Shown in pieces: positions 51,601 through 59,652 of a stretch of 64,000 nt of DNA. How positions within the stretch are numbered: position 1 is the first letter of the stretch; each line of letters begins with the position of its first letter. Location of the stretch: the NCBI GenBank assembly GCA_047345645.1, contig JBLEFH010000001.1. The stretch is one strand, 5' to 3'. The stretch comes from JBLEFH01 sp047345645 (lineage in GTDB: Bacteria; Pseudomonadota; Alphaproteobacteria; Rhodobacterales; Rhodobacteraceae). A program made the translations under genes and the position numbers. The notes beneath the pieces are model-generated. The model did not search any database. It was not told the DNA's origin and saw only the letters and a list, made by a program, of their open reading frames with translations.

Positions 51601-52144
51601 GATCAAGGAATATGCGTCGCTTTCGGCGCAGGCGCGCAGCGGCAAAAGCGCGGTGCAGATTGCGGGGACGCTGGCGGGTATCCAGATCCGCAAATCGGCC
51701 AAAGGGAATCGATTTGCATTTGCGCAGTTCTCGGATCCGACGGGGCTTTATGAGGTCACGATTTTTTCGGAACCGCTGGAGCAATTCCAGAACCTGCTGA
51801 CGGCTGGTCGCAACCTGGTGCTGACCGTTGAGGTCGAGCAGGAGGGCGATCAGATCAAGATGCTGCTCCGCGCCGTGCAACCGGTGGAAGAAGCCGTCGC
51901 GGGGGTCGCCATGACGGGCCTGCGGGTGCATCTGTCGGATGCGGGCGCGCTGCCGAGCCTGCGGACGCGGCTCTCGGCGCATGACGCGCGGACGCGCGGG
52001 CCGGTGGAGTTGATTGTGGATTGTCCGGATGCGCCGATCTCGGGCGCGGTCGAAATTCGCCTGCCGGGGGAGTATCCGGTCACGCCGGAAATTCGCGGCG
52101 CGATCAAGCATATTGCCGGGGTCGCCAAAGTAGAAGAATTCTAA
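48683..52144 (+). CDS. dnaE: DNA polymerase III alpha subunit
   Basis: This is a full-length 1153-residue DnaE1. It has an N-terminal PHP domain (FIHLRVHSAYSLLEGAVQ), the polymerase palm with GPGRGSGAGSLVAY and the catalytic MPDFDIDF (residues 403-410), the AGVVIGDRPL and ALYRPGPMENIPTY fingers, a tandem HhH segment, a C-terminal OB fold (VQIAGTLAGIQI) and a tau-binding tail. It is the replicative polymerase. The ATG at MTSASDPRFIHL is the family's usual start. It stands as a single gene between the lipoprotein gene and dps. Confidence 0.97.
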   Translation: MTSASDPRFIHLRVHSAYSLLEGAVQIGDLLSLAQGDEMPAVALTDTNNLFAGLEFSEKAAKAGVQPIIGCQVALRYLEAAPGEQPTPPAPVVLLAQNQEGYLSLLKLNSKLHLRGDHQFAHVTLADLETYAAGVICLSGGALGPAGLLMQSGKWDAAERLLLDLARIFPQRFYMELQRHGGESVRTDAEAATEPEFIRIAYEHELPLVATNEVYFPKREAFEAHDALICISDGAYVDQAAPRRQLTPEHYFKSQAEMCTLFSDLPEAVENTVEIAKRCAFRVRTHDPILPRFADDEVEELRRQSFEGLKERLAEIPHAVPVEEYEKRLEFELGIIEQMGFPGYFLIVADFIKWARTNDVPVGPGRGSGAGSLVAYALTITDLDPLRFSLLFERFLNPERVSMPDFDIDFCRDNRERVIEYVQKKYGAEKVAQIITFGAMASKMAVQDIGRVMELPFPVRDRLSKLIPMDGVKPVSLEKALAEEPRLRDEAKADERVDRMLTYAQQVEGLFRNASTHAAGVVIGDRPLDELVPLYREAGAEEGDMPATQFNMKWVEQAGLVKFDFLGLKTLTVIKGAEAIINEGRQEDDWVIAEKLPFDDEKTYELYASAKTVAVFQVESAGMQDALRQMKPTCIEDIIALVALYRPGPMENIPTYCRVKNGLEKRATLHPSIDHILEETQGIIVYQEQVMQIAQEMAGYTLGGADLLRRAMGKKIKEAMDAERPKFLEGSAKNGVDKNKALEVWNLLEKFANYGFNKSHAAAYAVVSYQTAWLKANYPAPFMASVMNCDIHLTDKLKIYKQEVDRLGIEVVPPCVNRSEPMFSVKDGKIVYGLAGLKNVGLEVMRQLVAARGDKPFQTLTEFAERVDLKRIGKRSLETLARAGAFDQLDANRRKVVESVDALVAHSAAVIEEQSSAQSSLFGGGSVQLPPPRLPQPEDWMPTERLAAEQQAVGYYLSGHPLEDYAGPLKRKGIKEYASLSAQARSGKSAVQIAGTLAGIQIRKSAKGNRFAFAQFSDPTGLYEVTIFSEPLEQFQNLLTAGRNLVLTVEVEQEGDQIKMLLRAVQPVEEAVAGVAMTGLRVHLSDAGALPSLRTRLSAHDARTRGPVELIVDCPDAPISGAVEIRLPGEYPVTPEIRGAIKHIAGVAKVEEF

Positions 52145-52214
52145 AAACTTTTCAGGACCCCCTTAACATGCGGAAAATGCTACCTAGGTGGAGTCGAAAC
52201 GAAAGGAGGCTCCC

Positions 52215-52682
52215 ATGCCTGTTAAAGGACTTTCTGACAACGCGCTGAAAACCAGCATCGACACTCTGAACTCGCGTCTCGCCGATATGGTGGCGCTGAA
52301 ATTGGCTATTAAACAAGCCCACTGGAATGTTGAGGGCGCAGGGTTTATCGCCTTTCATGAACTGCTCGACGAGGTTTACACCCGCGCGGAAGACCATTCG
52401 GATGAGATCGCCGAACGTGTGCAGATCCTCGGCGGTGTCGCCAAGGGCCGGGCCGAAGATGCGGTGGATGCCAGCGTTGTGAAGACCTATCCGACCGATC
52501 TGAAATCCGTGAAGGATCACGCCAAGGCGCTGTCCGAGCGCTATGCCGATCTTGGCGAAGCGGTGCGCAAGGATATCGACAGCGTTTCGGAAGCCGGTGA
52601 CGAAGGCACGACCGATCTGCTGACCGGCGTGTCGCGTACGCTCGACAAAGATCTGTGGTTCATTGAGAGCCACATCAAGTAA
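52215..52682 (+). CDS. dps: Dps-family DNA-protecting ferritin
   Basis: This 155-residue four-helix ferritin-like protein starts at MPVKGLSDNALKT, with AAAGGAGGC upstream. The ferroxidase residues of Dps appear in KQAHWNVEG (His) and AEDHSDEIAERVQILGG (Asp and Glu), placed across the dimer interface in the family. The N-terminal tail is short and has a single Lys, so DNA binding may be weak. It stores iron and removes peroxide. It is a single gene, likely induced by stress, but no OxyR or Fur box was located. Confidence 0.92.
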   Translation: MPVKGLSDNALKTSIDTLNSRLADMVALKLAIKQAHWNVEGAGFIAFHELLDEVYTRAEDHSDEIAERVQILGGVAKGRAEDAVDASVVKTYPTDLKSVKDHAKALSERYADLGEAVRKDIDSVSEAGDEGTTDLLTGVSRTLDKDLWFIESHIK

Positions 52683-52706
52683 GTCGATTAACGGCCTGAT
52701 CTGAGA

Positions 52707-52898
52707 TCAATAATGTGGGGGCGGCGTATCATCCGATGCGCCGCTCGCTTCATTTGAGGCGGCATGTTCCATCAAGAGCTGCACCCGGCGTTCCAGCTTT
52801 TCCAGCCGCAAACCCTGCTCATAGACGAGCGCGGACAGCTCTTCGGTGAGCCGTTCCAGATGCGCATTGCGGGTTTCGAGATCGGTCAGATCGCTCAT
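52707..52898 (-). CDS. slyX: SlyX family protein
   Basis: The 63-residue coiled-coil protein MSDLTDLETRNAHLERLTEELSAL... ends in a Pro-Pro-His-Tyr tail (DDTPPPHY), the recurrent SlyX C-terminus. The start is the Met just before the heptads, inside a longer open frame. The function of SlyX is not established. It is convergent with dps, 24 bases away. Confidence 0.9.
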   Translation of the reverse strand: MSDLTDLETRNAHLERLTEELSALVYEQGLRLEKLERRVQLLMEHAASNEASGASDDTPPPHY

Positions 52899-53110
52899 TT
52901 TTGCTGCCTTTTGCGGGTGTGAAAGCCAGTTTACGCCTGTCGCGAGGCAGAAACAATCCGGTCGAATCAAGGAATTAAAATTTTTCAGGAACGCATTGGC
53001 ATGTCGTCCGTTGGTGTGGGGCGGGGAGCGATACCCGCCGGGACGTGGTGGGCCCGGCATGATGGGTGTGGTGGTCGTTTCCCGCACATTTTGACAACGG
53101 GAGACCCCAA

Positions 53111-53569
53111 ATGTCTGAAGAAAAATTCTGGAACGAACTCAAAGATGTGCGTGCCGCAATGCTGGGCATTGGTGACGCGCGCCATGTGCCGATGTCGCCT
53201 TATGCGGACAAGGAAACGGGCAAGATCTGGTTCATCACGGCGCAGGGCACGGACCTCGTGCAGGCGACCGAGAGCGGCGCGAGCGATGCGTCGCTGATCG
53301 TGACTGGCTCGGGCGATCTGCATGCGCGGATTGAGGGCAAGGCGGCTCTTAGCCAAGACCGCGCCAAGCTCGAAGAGCTGTGGAACGCCATCGCTTCGTC
53401 CTGGTTTGACGACATTAACGATCCGGATATTCGCCTGATCGAGGTCACGCCGACGGAGGCGGAGGTCTGGGCGACGGGTGGCAATCTCGGGTTCCTCTAT
53501 GAGATCGCGAAATCCAAGGTCACTGGCGACAAGCCCGATATGGGTGATCACTTCACGCTGACCTTCTGA
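53111..53569 (+). CDS. Pyridoxamine 5'-phosphate oxidase-fold (general stress) protein
   Basis: The 153-residue protein is of the general-stress-protein 26 / FMN split-barrel group. MSEEKFWNELKDVRAAMLGI, then HVPMSPYADKETGKIWFITAQGTDL and SLIVTGSGDLHARIEGKAAL follow the family order. It probably binds a flavin or F420-like cofactor. An MRT-type start upstream is rejected because MSEEKFW, preceded by GGGAGACC, starts the conserved domain. It is located before a flavin-reductase gene, both having split-barrel folds. Confidence 0.82.
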   Translation: MSEEKFWNELKDVRAAMLGIGDARHVPMSPYADKETGKIWFITAQGTDLVQATESGASDASLIVTGSGDLHARIEGKAALSQDRAKLEELWNAIASSWFDDINDPDIRLIEVTPTEAEVWATGGNLGFLYEIAKSKVTGDKPDMGDHFTLTF

Positions 53570-53645
53570 TTTTGCCGGGAGGAGACGCCGCTGTTTTTCA
53601 GGGTATTTGCTTGCCGCGCCGACCCTTGGCGCGCTAGATGAACCC

Positions 53646-54128
53646 ATGATGGACGGCTTCTCCTCCCGCGATCTTCGTGATGCTTTGGGCCAGTTTGCGA
53701 CGGGCGTGACCGTGGTCACGACGCAGACGCCGGACGGCCCCCTTGGCATGACGGTCAACAGCTTTGCGGCGGTCTCGCTTGAGCCGCCGCTGGTGCTTTG
53801 GTCGCCTGCGCGTGCGTCCGACCGTTTCGAGAGTTTCGAGGCGGCCAGCCATTTCGCGATCCATGTTCTCGGGCGTCATCAGGAGCATCTGGCCGTTGGT
53901 TTCGCGCAGTCCGGGCATGAGCCTTTCGCCGCGTTGGAGACTCGCCCCGGCCTTGGCGACGTGCCGATCCTCGATGGGTGCTGCGCGCGGTTCGAATGTG
54001 TCCACGCTGCGCAGTATGAGGGCGGCGATCATCTGATCATGGTGGGCGAGGTCAAAAGGCTCGAAATCGGGACCGCGCCGCCGCTGATCTTCCATCGCGG
54101 GGCATTTGGCGCATTGCCGGACGCTTAA
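53646..54128 (+). CDS. Flavin reductase-like protein
   Basis: The 160-residue protein has the flavin reductase domain signature DALGQFATGVTVVTTQTPDGPLGMTVNSFAAVSLEPPLVLW (positions about 10-50), AIHVLGRHQEHLAVGFA and a late HLIMVGEVKRLE. Such enzymes supply reduced FMN to two-component monooxygenases or reduce flavin non-specifically; no partner oxygenase is nearby. Two adjacent Mets are possible starts. It precedes hisS by 33 bases, presumably from its own promoter. Confidence 0.87.
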   Translation: MMDGFSSRDLRDALGQFATGVTVVTTQTPDGPLGMTVNSFAAVSLEPPLVLWSPARASDRFESFEAASHFAIHVLGRHQEHLAVGFAQSGHEPFAALETRPGLGDVPILDGCCARFECVHAAQYEGGDHLIMVGEVKRLEIGTAPPLIFHRGAFGALPDA

Positions 54129-54161
54129 AGCTGCGTTAGCAAGGCGCCAAAAGAGGACGCC

Positions 54162-55655
54162 ATGGCCAAGGACAAGCAAAAGAAGCCGCGCCGCCCCAAG
54201 GCGGAGACGGCGAAAGGATTTCGCGACTATTTCGGCGCAGAGCTGATCGCCCGGCAGGAGATGCTGAACCGGATTGCCGAGGTGTATCGGCTTTACGGTT
54301 TCGATCCGCTGGAAAGCCCGGCGGTCGAGACGGTCGAGGCGCTTGGCAAGTTTCTCCCCGATGTGGACCGGCCCAATGAGGGTGTGTTTGCCTGGCAGGA
54401 CGAGGACGAAAGCTGGATGGCGCTGCGCTACGATCTGACCGCGCCGCTCGCCCGCGTTTATGCCGAACATCGCAACGATTTGCCGACGCCCTATCGCCGC
54501 TACGCCATGGGGCCGGTCTGGCGCAATGAGAAGCCGGGGCCGGGGCGGTTCCGTCAGTTTTATCAATGCGATGCGGACACGGTCGGCGCGGCGTCGATTG
54601 CGGCGGATGCGGAGTGCTGCGTGATGCTGTGTGCGGCGCTGGAAGCGGCCGGTATTGCGCGGGGGGATTATGTGGTCCGGGTCAACAATCGCAAGGTTCT
54701 CAACGGAGTGATGGAGGTCGTCGGCCTGCTCGATCCCGCCGCGCCGGATGCGCATGAGGCGGAGCGCGGGATCGTGCTGCGCGCGGTCGACAAGCTGGAC
54801 CGGTTGGGCGAAACCGGTGTGCGGGCGCTTCTTGGCGAAGGCCGTAAGGATGACAGCGGCGACTACACCAAGGGCGCGGGTCTCACCGAAGCACAGGCAG
54901 ATGTGGTCATGGGCTTTGTCTCGGCGCGGCGCGGCAACAATGCGGCGACCTGCGACCGGCTTGCGGAACTGGTTGCGGAGAGCGAGGTGGGGCAAGAGGG
55001 CGTGGCTGAACTGCGCCAGATGGCGGAGATTTTTGGCGCCAGCGAGACCGGCGAGATTGTCATCGACCCCTCGGTTGTGCGCGGCTTGGGCTATTACACC
55101 GGGCCGGTGTTCGAGGCCGAGCTGACCTTTGAAATTCTCGATGACAAAGGCCGGAAGCGGCAATTCGGCTCGGTCGCCGGTGGCGGGCGTTACGACGATC
55201 TGGTGATGCGCTTCACGGGTCAGAAAGTGCCCGCGACGGGCGTGTCCATCGGTGTGGACCGCCTGCTGGCCGCGCTTGAGGCGCGCCGCGCAGCGAAGAT
55301 CGCAAGCGACGGGCCGGTGGTTGTGACGGTTATGGATAAGGGCCGCATCGCCGACTATCAGGCGATGGTGGCGGAACTCCGCGCCGCAGGCATCCGGTCG
55401 GAGCTTTTCATGGGCGGCGGCAATTTCGGCAAGCAGCTCAAATATGCCGATGCGCGCAATGCGCCGGTGGCGGTGATTTGCGGCTCTGACGAGTTCGATC
55501 AGGGGATCGTGCAACTCAAGGATCTTGCGCTCGGCAAGGCGCTCGCCGCCGAGATCGAGAGCAATGAGGAATGGAAATCGCAGCCTGCGCAGATCGAGGT
55601 GAATCGCGCCGATCTCGTCGATGAAGTGCAGAAAATGATGGCACGGGCGCGATGA
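54162..55655 (+). CDS. hisS: Histidyl-tRNA synthetase
   Basis: The full 497-residue class II synthetase has a lysine-rich N-terminal tail, then GFRDYFGAELIARQEML. Motif 2 is around RRYAMGPVWRNEKPGPGRFRQFYQCDAD, the histidine loop GLGYYTGPVFE is present, and motif 3 is GGRYDDL...ATGVSIGVDRLLAAL. The C-terminal anticodon domain is complete. It charges tRNA-His. It overlaps hisZ as ATGA, forming the hisS-hisZ-hisG operon that links tRNA charging with histidine synthesis. Confidence 0.96.
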   Translation: MAKDKQKKPRRPKAETAKGFRDYFGAELIARQEMLNRIAEVYRLYGFDPLESPAVETVEALGKFLPDVDRPNEGVFAWQDEDESWMALRYDLTAPLARVYAEHRNDLPTPYRRYAMGPVWRNEKPGPGRFRQFYQCDADTVGAASIAADAECCVMLCAALEAAGIARGDYVVRVNNRKVLNGVMEVVGLLDPAAPDAHEAERGIVLRAVDKLDRLGETGVRALLGEGRKDDSGDYTKGAGLTEAQADVVMGFVSARRGNNAATCDRLAELVAESEVGQEGVAELRQMAEIFGASETGEIVIDPSVVRGLGYYTGPVFEAELTFEILDDKGRKRQFGSVAGGGRYDDLVMRFTGQKVPATGVSIGVDRLLAALEARRAAKIASDGPVVVTVMDKGRIADYQAMVAELRAAGIRSELFMGGGNFGKQLKYADARNAPVAVICGSDEFDQGIVQLKDLALGKALAAEIESNEEWKSQPAQIEVNRADLVDEVQKMMARAR

Positions 55656-56737
55656 GCCAGACGCGGGCGGAAGCACTCGGCGGTCAGATTTTGGCGCAAT
55701 TCGAGGCGGCAGGCGCGGCGCGCGTGGCGCCCGAGGCGCTGCAACCGGCGGATTTGCTGCTCGATCTTTATGGCGAGGATATTCGCGCCCGCGCTTTCGT
55801 CACCCATGATCCGGTTGATGGCGAGTTGATGCTGCGGCCCGATTTCACCGTGCCGGTCGTCCAGTCGCATATGGCGCATGGGGCGGAGGCGGGGCGCTAT
55901 TGCTATCTCGGCCCGGTTTGGCGGCGGCAGGATCTGCGCAGCACGCGGCCTCGCGAGACGCTTCAGGTCGGGATCGAAATGCTGGGCGATGCGGACAGCC
56001 CGTCGGCCGATGCCGCCCTTTTCGCGTTGCTGTCCGAGGTGTTAGGGCGCGCGCCGCTCACGCCTATCATCGGCGATATGGGGATCCTGCTCGCGGCGAT
56101 TGACGGGCTGGACGCGGGCGACGCGCTGAAAGCGGCGCTGCGGCGGCATTTGTGGCGGCCCGCGCGCTTCCGCCGATTGCTGGAGCGGTTTTCCAAGCCA
56201 GAGCAGATTTCAGAGACCCGGCAAGCACTCTTCGATGCGCTGGAGGCGGGGACGCTCTACGGCGCGCTGTCGCGGCACCGGGCCGTTGGTCTGCGCTCAG
56301 CGGAGGACATTGCGGCGCGCGTGCGGTTGCTCAAGGAGGAAACCGAGCGCCCGCGTCTTCCGGCGCGGCAGGTCGCCATTTTGGGCGAGCTTCTGTCGCT
56401 GGCCGGTCCCGTGTCGGAGGTGATGGCGCGGCTGCGGGAACTGGCTGAGGAAATGCACGCGCTGGCGCCTGCGGTGGACCGCGCGGAAGACCGCAATGCG
56501 GCGCTTGAGGCGGCGGGCGTCGAGACCCAGAGTTTGCGCTTCGAACTCAGCTTTGGCCGCACGACGCTGGAATATTATGACGGCTTTGTCTTTGGATTCC
56601 TTGCTGATGACCCGGCCCTCGCCCCGATTGCAAGCGGTGGGCGCTACGACGCCCTGACTGGCTTTCTCGGGGATCCGCCGATCCCGGCGCTCGGCGCGAT
56701 TATCCGCCCCGAAACCCTTGCGGAGGTGTTACCATGA
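55652..56737 (+). CDS. hisZ: ATP phosphoribosyltransferase regulatory subunit
   Basis: This 361-residue HisRS-like paralogue lacks the C-terminal anticodon domain and has a divergent core: VAPEALQPADLLLDLYGEDIRARAFVTHDPVDGELMLRPDFTVPV, a GRYCYLGPVWRRQDLR motif-2 remnant, and SGGRYDALTGFLG. It forms an octamer with short-form HisG and makes it sensitive to histidine. Overlaps at both ends (hisS upstream, hisG downstream) indicate equimolar production. Confidence 0.93.
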   Translation: MSQTRAEALGGQILAQFEAAGAARVAPEALQPADLLLDLYGEDIRARAFVTHDPVDGELMLRPDFTVPVVQSHMAHGAEAGRYCYLGPVWRRQDLRSTRPRETLQVGIEMLGDADSPSADAALFALLSEVLGRAPLTPIIGDMGILLAAIDGLDAGDALKAALRRHLWRPARFRRLLERFSKPEQISETRQALFDALEAGTLYGALSRHRAVGLRSAEDIAARVRLLKEETERPRLPARQVAILGELLSLAGPVSEVMARLRELAEEMHALAPAVDRAEDRNAALEAAGVETQSLRFELSFGRTTLEYYDGFVFGFLADDPALAPIASGGRYDALTGFLGDPPIPALGAIIRPETLAEVLP

Positions 56738-57432
56738 GCGCGTTGAAACTGGGCGTGCCGAGCAAGGGCCGACTTCAGGCGGACACGATGGCCTGGTTTG
56801 CGGCGCGCGGCGTGACGCTGGAGCGCACCGGGTCCGACCGCGAATATGCCGGGGCCGTTGCCGGGGTGGACGATGTGGAACTGGTGCTGCTGTCGGCGGG
56901 GGAAATTCCGCGCGAACTGGCGGCGGGCCGTATCCATCTAGGCGTGACGGGGCAGGATCTCGTTGCCGAAAAACTTGGCGGGATCGGCACGCAGGAATTG
57001 GCGGAAATGGGGTTTGGGTTTGCCGATCTCATCCTCGCCGTGCCGGTGCTGTGGGAGGATGTCGAAACGCTCGATGATTTCGACGCCGTGGCCGCTCGGT
57101 TCCGCGCCGAGCATGGGCTGCGCCTCAGGATTGCGACGAAATATCATAACCTTGTGCGCGCGCATCTCGCGGCGGCGGAGGTTGCGGACTATCAGATCGT
57201 CGACAGTCAGGGCGCGACCGAGGGGACGGTGAAGAACCTCACCGCCGAGGCAATTGCGGATATTACCTCTTCGGGCGAGACGCTGCGGGCGAACCATCTC
57301 AAGGGGATTGGCGAGCCGATTTTGCGCTCTCAGGCGACGCTGTTTTTAAGCGAAACCGCCGAGTGGAGTGATGCGGCGCGCAAGGCGCTGGCGGAGCTTG
57401 GCGCGCGCTGCGGGTTTGACGCGAAACTTTAG
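56734..57432 (+). CDS. hisG: ATP phosphoribosyltransferase, short form
   Basis: The 232-residue HisG is of the short form, which lacks the regulatory C-terminal domain of E. coli-type HisG (about 300 residues). LGVPSKGRLQADTMAWF starts the fold, and GVTGQDLVAEKL plus the PRPP loop IVDSQGATEGTVKNL (about 150-165) are diagnostic. It needs HisZ, encoded just upstream with an ATGA overlap. It catalyses the first step of histidine biosynthesis. Its 3' end overlaps a convergent DUF1489 gene by four bases. Confidence 0.95.
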   Translation: MSALKLGVPSKGRLQADTMAWFAARGVTLERTGSDREYAGAVAGVDDVELVLLSAGEIPRELAAGRIHLGVTGQDLVAEKLGGIGTQELAEMGFGFADLILAVPVLWEDVETLDDFDAVAARFRAEHGLRLRIATKYHNLVRAHLAAAEVADYQIVDSQGATEGTVKNLTAEAIADITSSGETLRANHLKGIGEPILRSQATLFLSETAEWSDAARKALAELGARCGFDAKL

Positions 57433-57833
57433 AGAATCCCGAGCTCGGCCAGACCCTTTTGCAGCTCCGGCGGCAATTCGTCCTCACTCTCATCGTAGCC
57501 GCCGAGGTCCGGCGGGCTATCCGCCGGTTTGAGATAACGCCAACCTTGGAACGGGCGTTTCAGCGTCGGCGCGACGCGGACGATCTCCGGGTCCAGCACC
57601 ATTTTGCAACGGGCGATTCCATCCGTACCGACCACTTCGACGAGATCAATGATCTGTTGACGCGCGAGAATCGAGCCCTTGATGACCCAGAAGAGCGAGC
57701 CGCCATTCAGCACTTCTTCGCGTCTTTTCGGGAACATGCGGGTGGTGTGACTGACCTCGCCGCGCCCCGATTGATAACGGGCGAGATCCGCGATGCTCTC
57801 GGCACCGACGCAGAGTTTGACGATATTCATCAT
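57429..57833 (-). CDS. DUF1489 family protein
   Basis: The 134-residue protein belongs to a family largely restricted to Alphaproteobacteria, with IVKLCVGAESIADLARYQ, SHTTRMFPKRREEVLNGGSLFWVIKGSILARQQIIDL (about residues 30-65) and RRPFQGWRYLKP-type ends (here KRPFQGWRYLKPADSPPDL). Two adjacent Mets may serve as start. The function is unknown; ordering with rlmJ upstream does not clarify it. Confidence 0.9.
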   Translation of the reverse strand: MMNIVKLCVGAESIADLARYQSGRGEVSHTTRMFPKRREEVLNGGSLFWVIKGSILARQQIIDLVEVVGTDGIARCKMVLDPEIVRVAPTLKRPFQGWRYLKPADSPPDLGGYDESEDELPPELQKGLAELGIL

Positions 57834-57852
57834 GTGTTAAATGTAGCGGCGC

Positions 57853-58617
57853 TCACGGGCGACGCAAGAGCGGCTGACCCTGTTTGAACGCGGCAGCGAG
57901 CGCGTCATCGGCCCCATAAGGCGCATTGACGAGAGCGAGGCCGGAGCCGGTCATGCCCGCGCCGCCTTTGAGATCGAACGCGACTTCATCGACATGCGGG
58001 CGAAGCGGTTTCAAGCCGTCCAGCAAGTCCTGATGCCGGGCGGCGGGCAGGATGGGATACCAGATCAAGACAACCGCTTCGGGCCATTTCTTGATGAGTT
58101 TGCGTGTGAAGTCCGCGGCTTCGGCATATTCGCTCTTCACCTCATAGGACGGATCGACCAAGACGAGGCCTTTGCGTGGCTTCGGCGGGGACAGCGCGAG
58201 GACGCCTTCATAGCCGTCGCGATGGTGAATTTCTGCGCCCGTGATAGTTCGGCGAAGGGCTTTGATTTCGGCGGGGTGGAGTTCCATCAGCCGCAGAACA
58301 TCCTGCTCCCGGAGCAAAAGCTGGGCGAGGAGGGGGGAGCCGAAGTAAGCGGTTTCGCCCTTGTCCGCCCGCAGGCGCGCCAGCGCATCGGCAAACGCGC
58401 CTGTTTTAGGGGAATGCGCCAGAATCCCTTCCGCCGCTTCACCCGTTTTCGCCGTCTCATCTGCCGACAGGTCATAAAGCCCACGCCCGGAATGGGTCTC
58501 AAAATAACTGATCCCGCGCGGTTTGCGCGTGAGCAGGCTCAACAGTTCGGCCAGCGCGAGATGTTTGTGAAGATCCGCCGGGCCGCCCGCGTGATAAGCA
58601 TGTTGATAGGACAGCAT
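57853..58617 (-). CDS. rlmJ: 23S rRNA (adenine-2030-N6)-methyltransferase RlmJ
   Basis: The 254-residue protein starts at MLSYQHAYHAGGPADLHKHLALAELL, the standard RlmJ N-terminus; the frame is open far upstream under rpsD and is ignored. SAM binding is in YFETHSGRGLYDL. The catalytic DPSY (LVLVDPSYEVKSEY) is the DPPY-type motif with Ser in place of Pro. It methylates A2030 in 23S rRNA. It is divergent from rpsD, a fitting translation-linked neighbour. Confidence 0.93.
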   Translation of the reverse strand: MLSYQHAYHAGGPADLHKHLALAELLSLLTRKPRGISYFETHSGRGLYDLSADETAKTGEAAEGILAHSPKTGAFADALARLRADKGETAYFGSPLLAQLLLREQDVLRLMELHPAEIKALRRTITGAEIHHRDGYEGVLALSPPKPRKGLVLVDPSYEVKSEYAEAADFTRKLIKKWPEAVVLIWYPILPAARHQDLLDGLKPLRPHVDEVAFDLKGGAGMTGSGLALVNAPYGADDALAAAFKQGQPLLRRP

Positions 58618-58800
58618 CCGGCTGTCATACCCGGCCCATGGCAAAGCGCAAGAGTGCGAAACGCCTTGACTCCCCGAGCGACCAATTCTATACGCGCGCA
58701 TCTTTGGTGCTTGTGGCCCTCGCGAGGGGATGCCTGTCACCCGATGCGATTCTGCATTTGGGAAAGGAAAGTGCCTTTCATTTGGTGAAAGGAGTCAGCC

Positions 58801-59421
58801 GTGAGCAAACGCACGTCTGCCAAGTATAAAATCGACCGCCGCATGGGCGAAAACATCTGGGGCCGCCCGAAATCGCCGGTGAACCGCCGCGAATACGGTC
58901 CGGGCCAGCATGGTCAGCGCCGCAAGGGCAAACTCTCCGACTTCGGTATTCAGCTGCGCGCAAAGCAGAAGCTGAAGGGTTACTATGGTGACCTGACCGA
59001 GAAGCAGTTCCGCCGCATCTACGCCGAAGCCGAGCGCCGCAAGGGCGACACCGGTGAAAACCTGATCGGCCTGCTGGAGCGTCGCCTGGACGCTGTTGTC
59101 TACCGTGCGAAATTCGTGCCGACCGTGTTCGCAGCGCGTCAGTTCGTGAACCACGGCCATGTGCGCGTGAACGGCAAGAAAGTGAACATCCCCTCCTATC
59201 AGGTGAAAGAAGGCGATGTGATCGAAGTTCGTAACCGTTCCAAGCAGCTCGCGATCGTTCTTGAAGCGATCCAGCTCGCCGAACGTGACGTTCCCGAATA
59301 TATCGACGTGGACACCAACAAGCTGACCGCCACTTTCGTGCGGACGCCGGGTCTGTCGGATGTGCCCTATCCGGTGCAGATGGAACCGAACCTCGTGGTC
59401 GAATTCTACGCGCAGAACTAA
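58801..59421 (+). CDS. rpsD: 30S ribosomal protein S4
   Basis: The 206-residue S4 starts with GTG (MSKRTSAKYKIDRRMGENIWGRPKSP), preceded by GAAAGGAG. The RNA-binding S4 domain RRLDAVVYRAKFVPTVFAARQFVNHGHVRVNGKKVNIPSYQV lies at about 93-135. It is a primary 16S rRNA-binding protein and fidelity determinant. It is a lone gene outside the alpha operon, common in this group, with its own terminator. Confidence 0.97.
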   Translation: MSKRTSAKYKIDRRMGENIWGRPKSPVNRREYGPGQHGQRRKGKLSDFGIQLRAKQKLKGYYGDLTEKQFRRIYAEAERRKGDTGENLIGLLERRLDAVVYRAKFVPTVFAARQFVNHGHVRVNGKKVNIPSYQVKEGDVIEVRNRSKQLAIVLEAIQLAERDVPEYIDVDTNKLTATFVRTPGLSDVPYPVQMEPNLVVEFYAQN

Positions 59422-59443
59422 TCTGCGCCGATCCACCAGATCG

Positions 59444-59472
59444 AAAGCCGCGCCTTCGGGGGCGGCTTTCTT
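59444..59472 (+). terminator. Rho-independent terminator of rpsD
   Basis: AAAGCCGC pairs with GCGGCTTT, extended inside by a partial GCC/GGG pairing around a TTCG loop, then CTTATT. It begins 22 bases after the rpsD stop. Confidence 0.85.
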
Positions 59473-59652
59473 ATTAGGTAGCGCGTCTTCGGGGAACGCG
59501 CGGCGCGTGGCTGCGTTGGTTTAACGCGCGGTACGGTTCCCCAAGTCGCGCCGCCTCTGCTCTCTTCTGCGCCGTGGCGTTTTTTCGTGAATTTCTAGCT
59601 GCAACACCCTGTCGCTCAAGCGATTTCGCGCGCGCCGGGAGGTGGAGGTCCG

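Noticed and set aside
48812..52111. 1099-codon open frame antisense to dnaE
   Set aside because: dnaE is unambiguous in the other strand; the antisense frame is a GC-rich codon-bias artefact rich in His and Arg.
57853..58740. Upstream extension of rlmJ towards rpsD
   Set aside because: RlmJ proteins begin at MLSYQHAYHAG; the extra residues have no conserved character.
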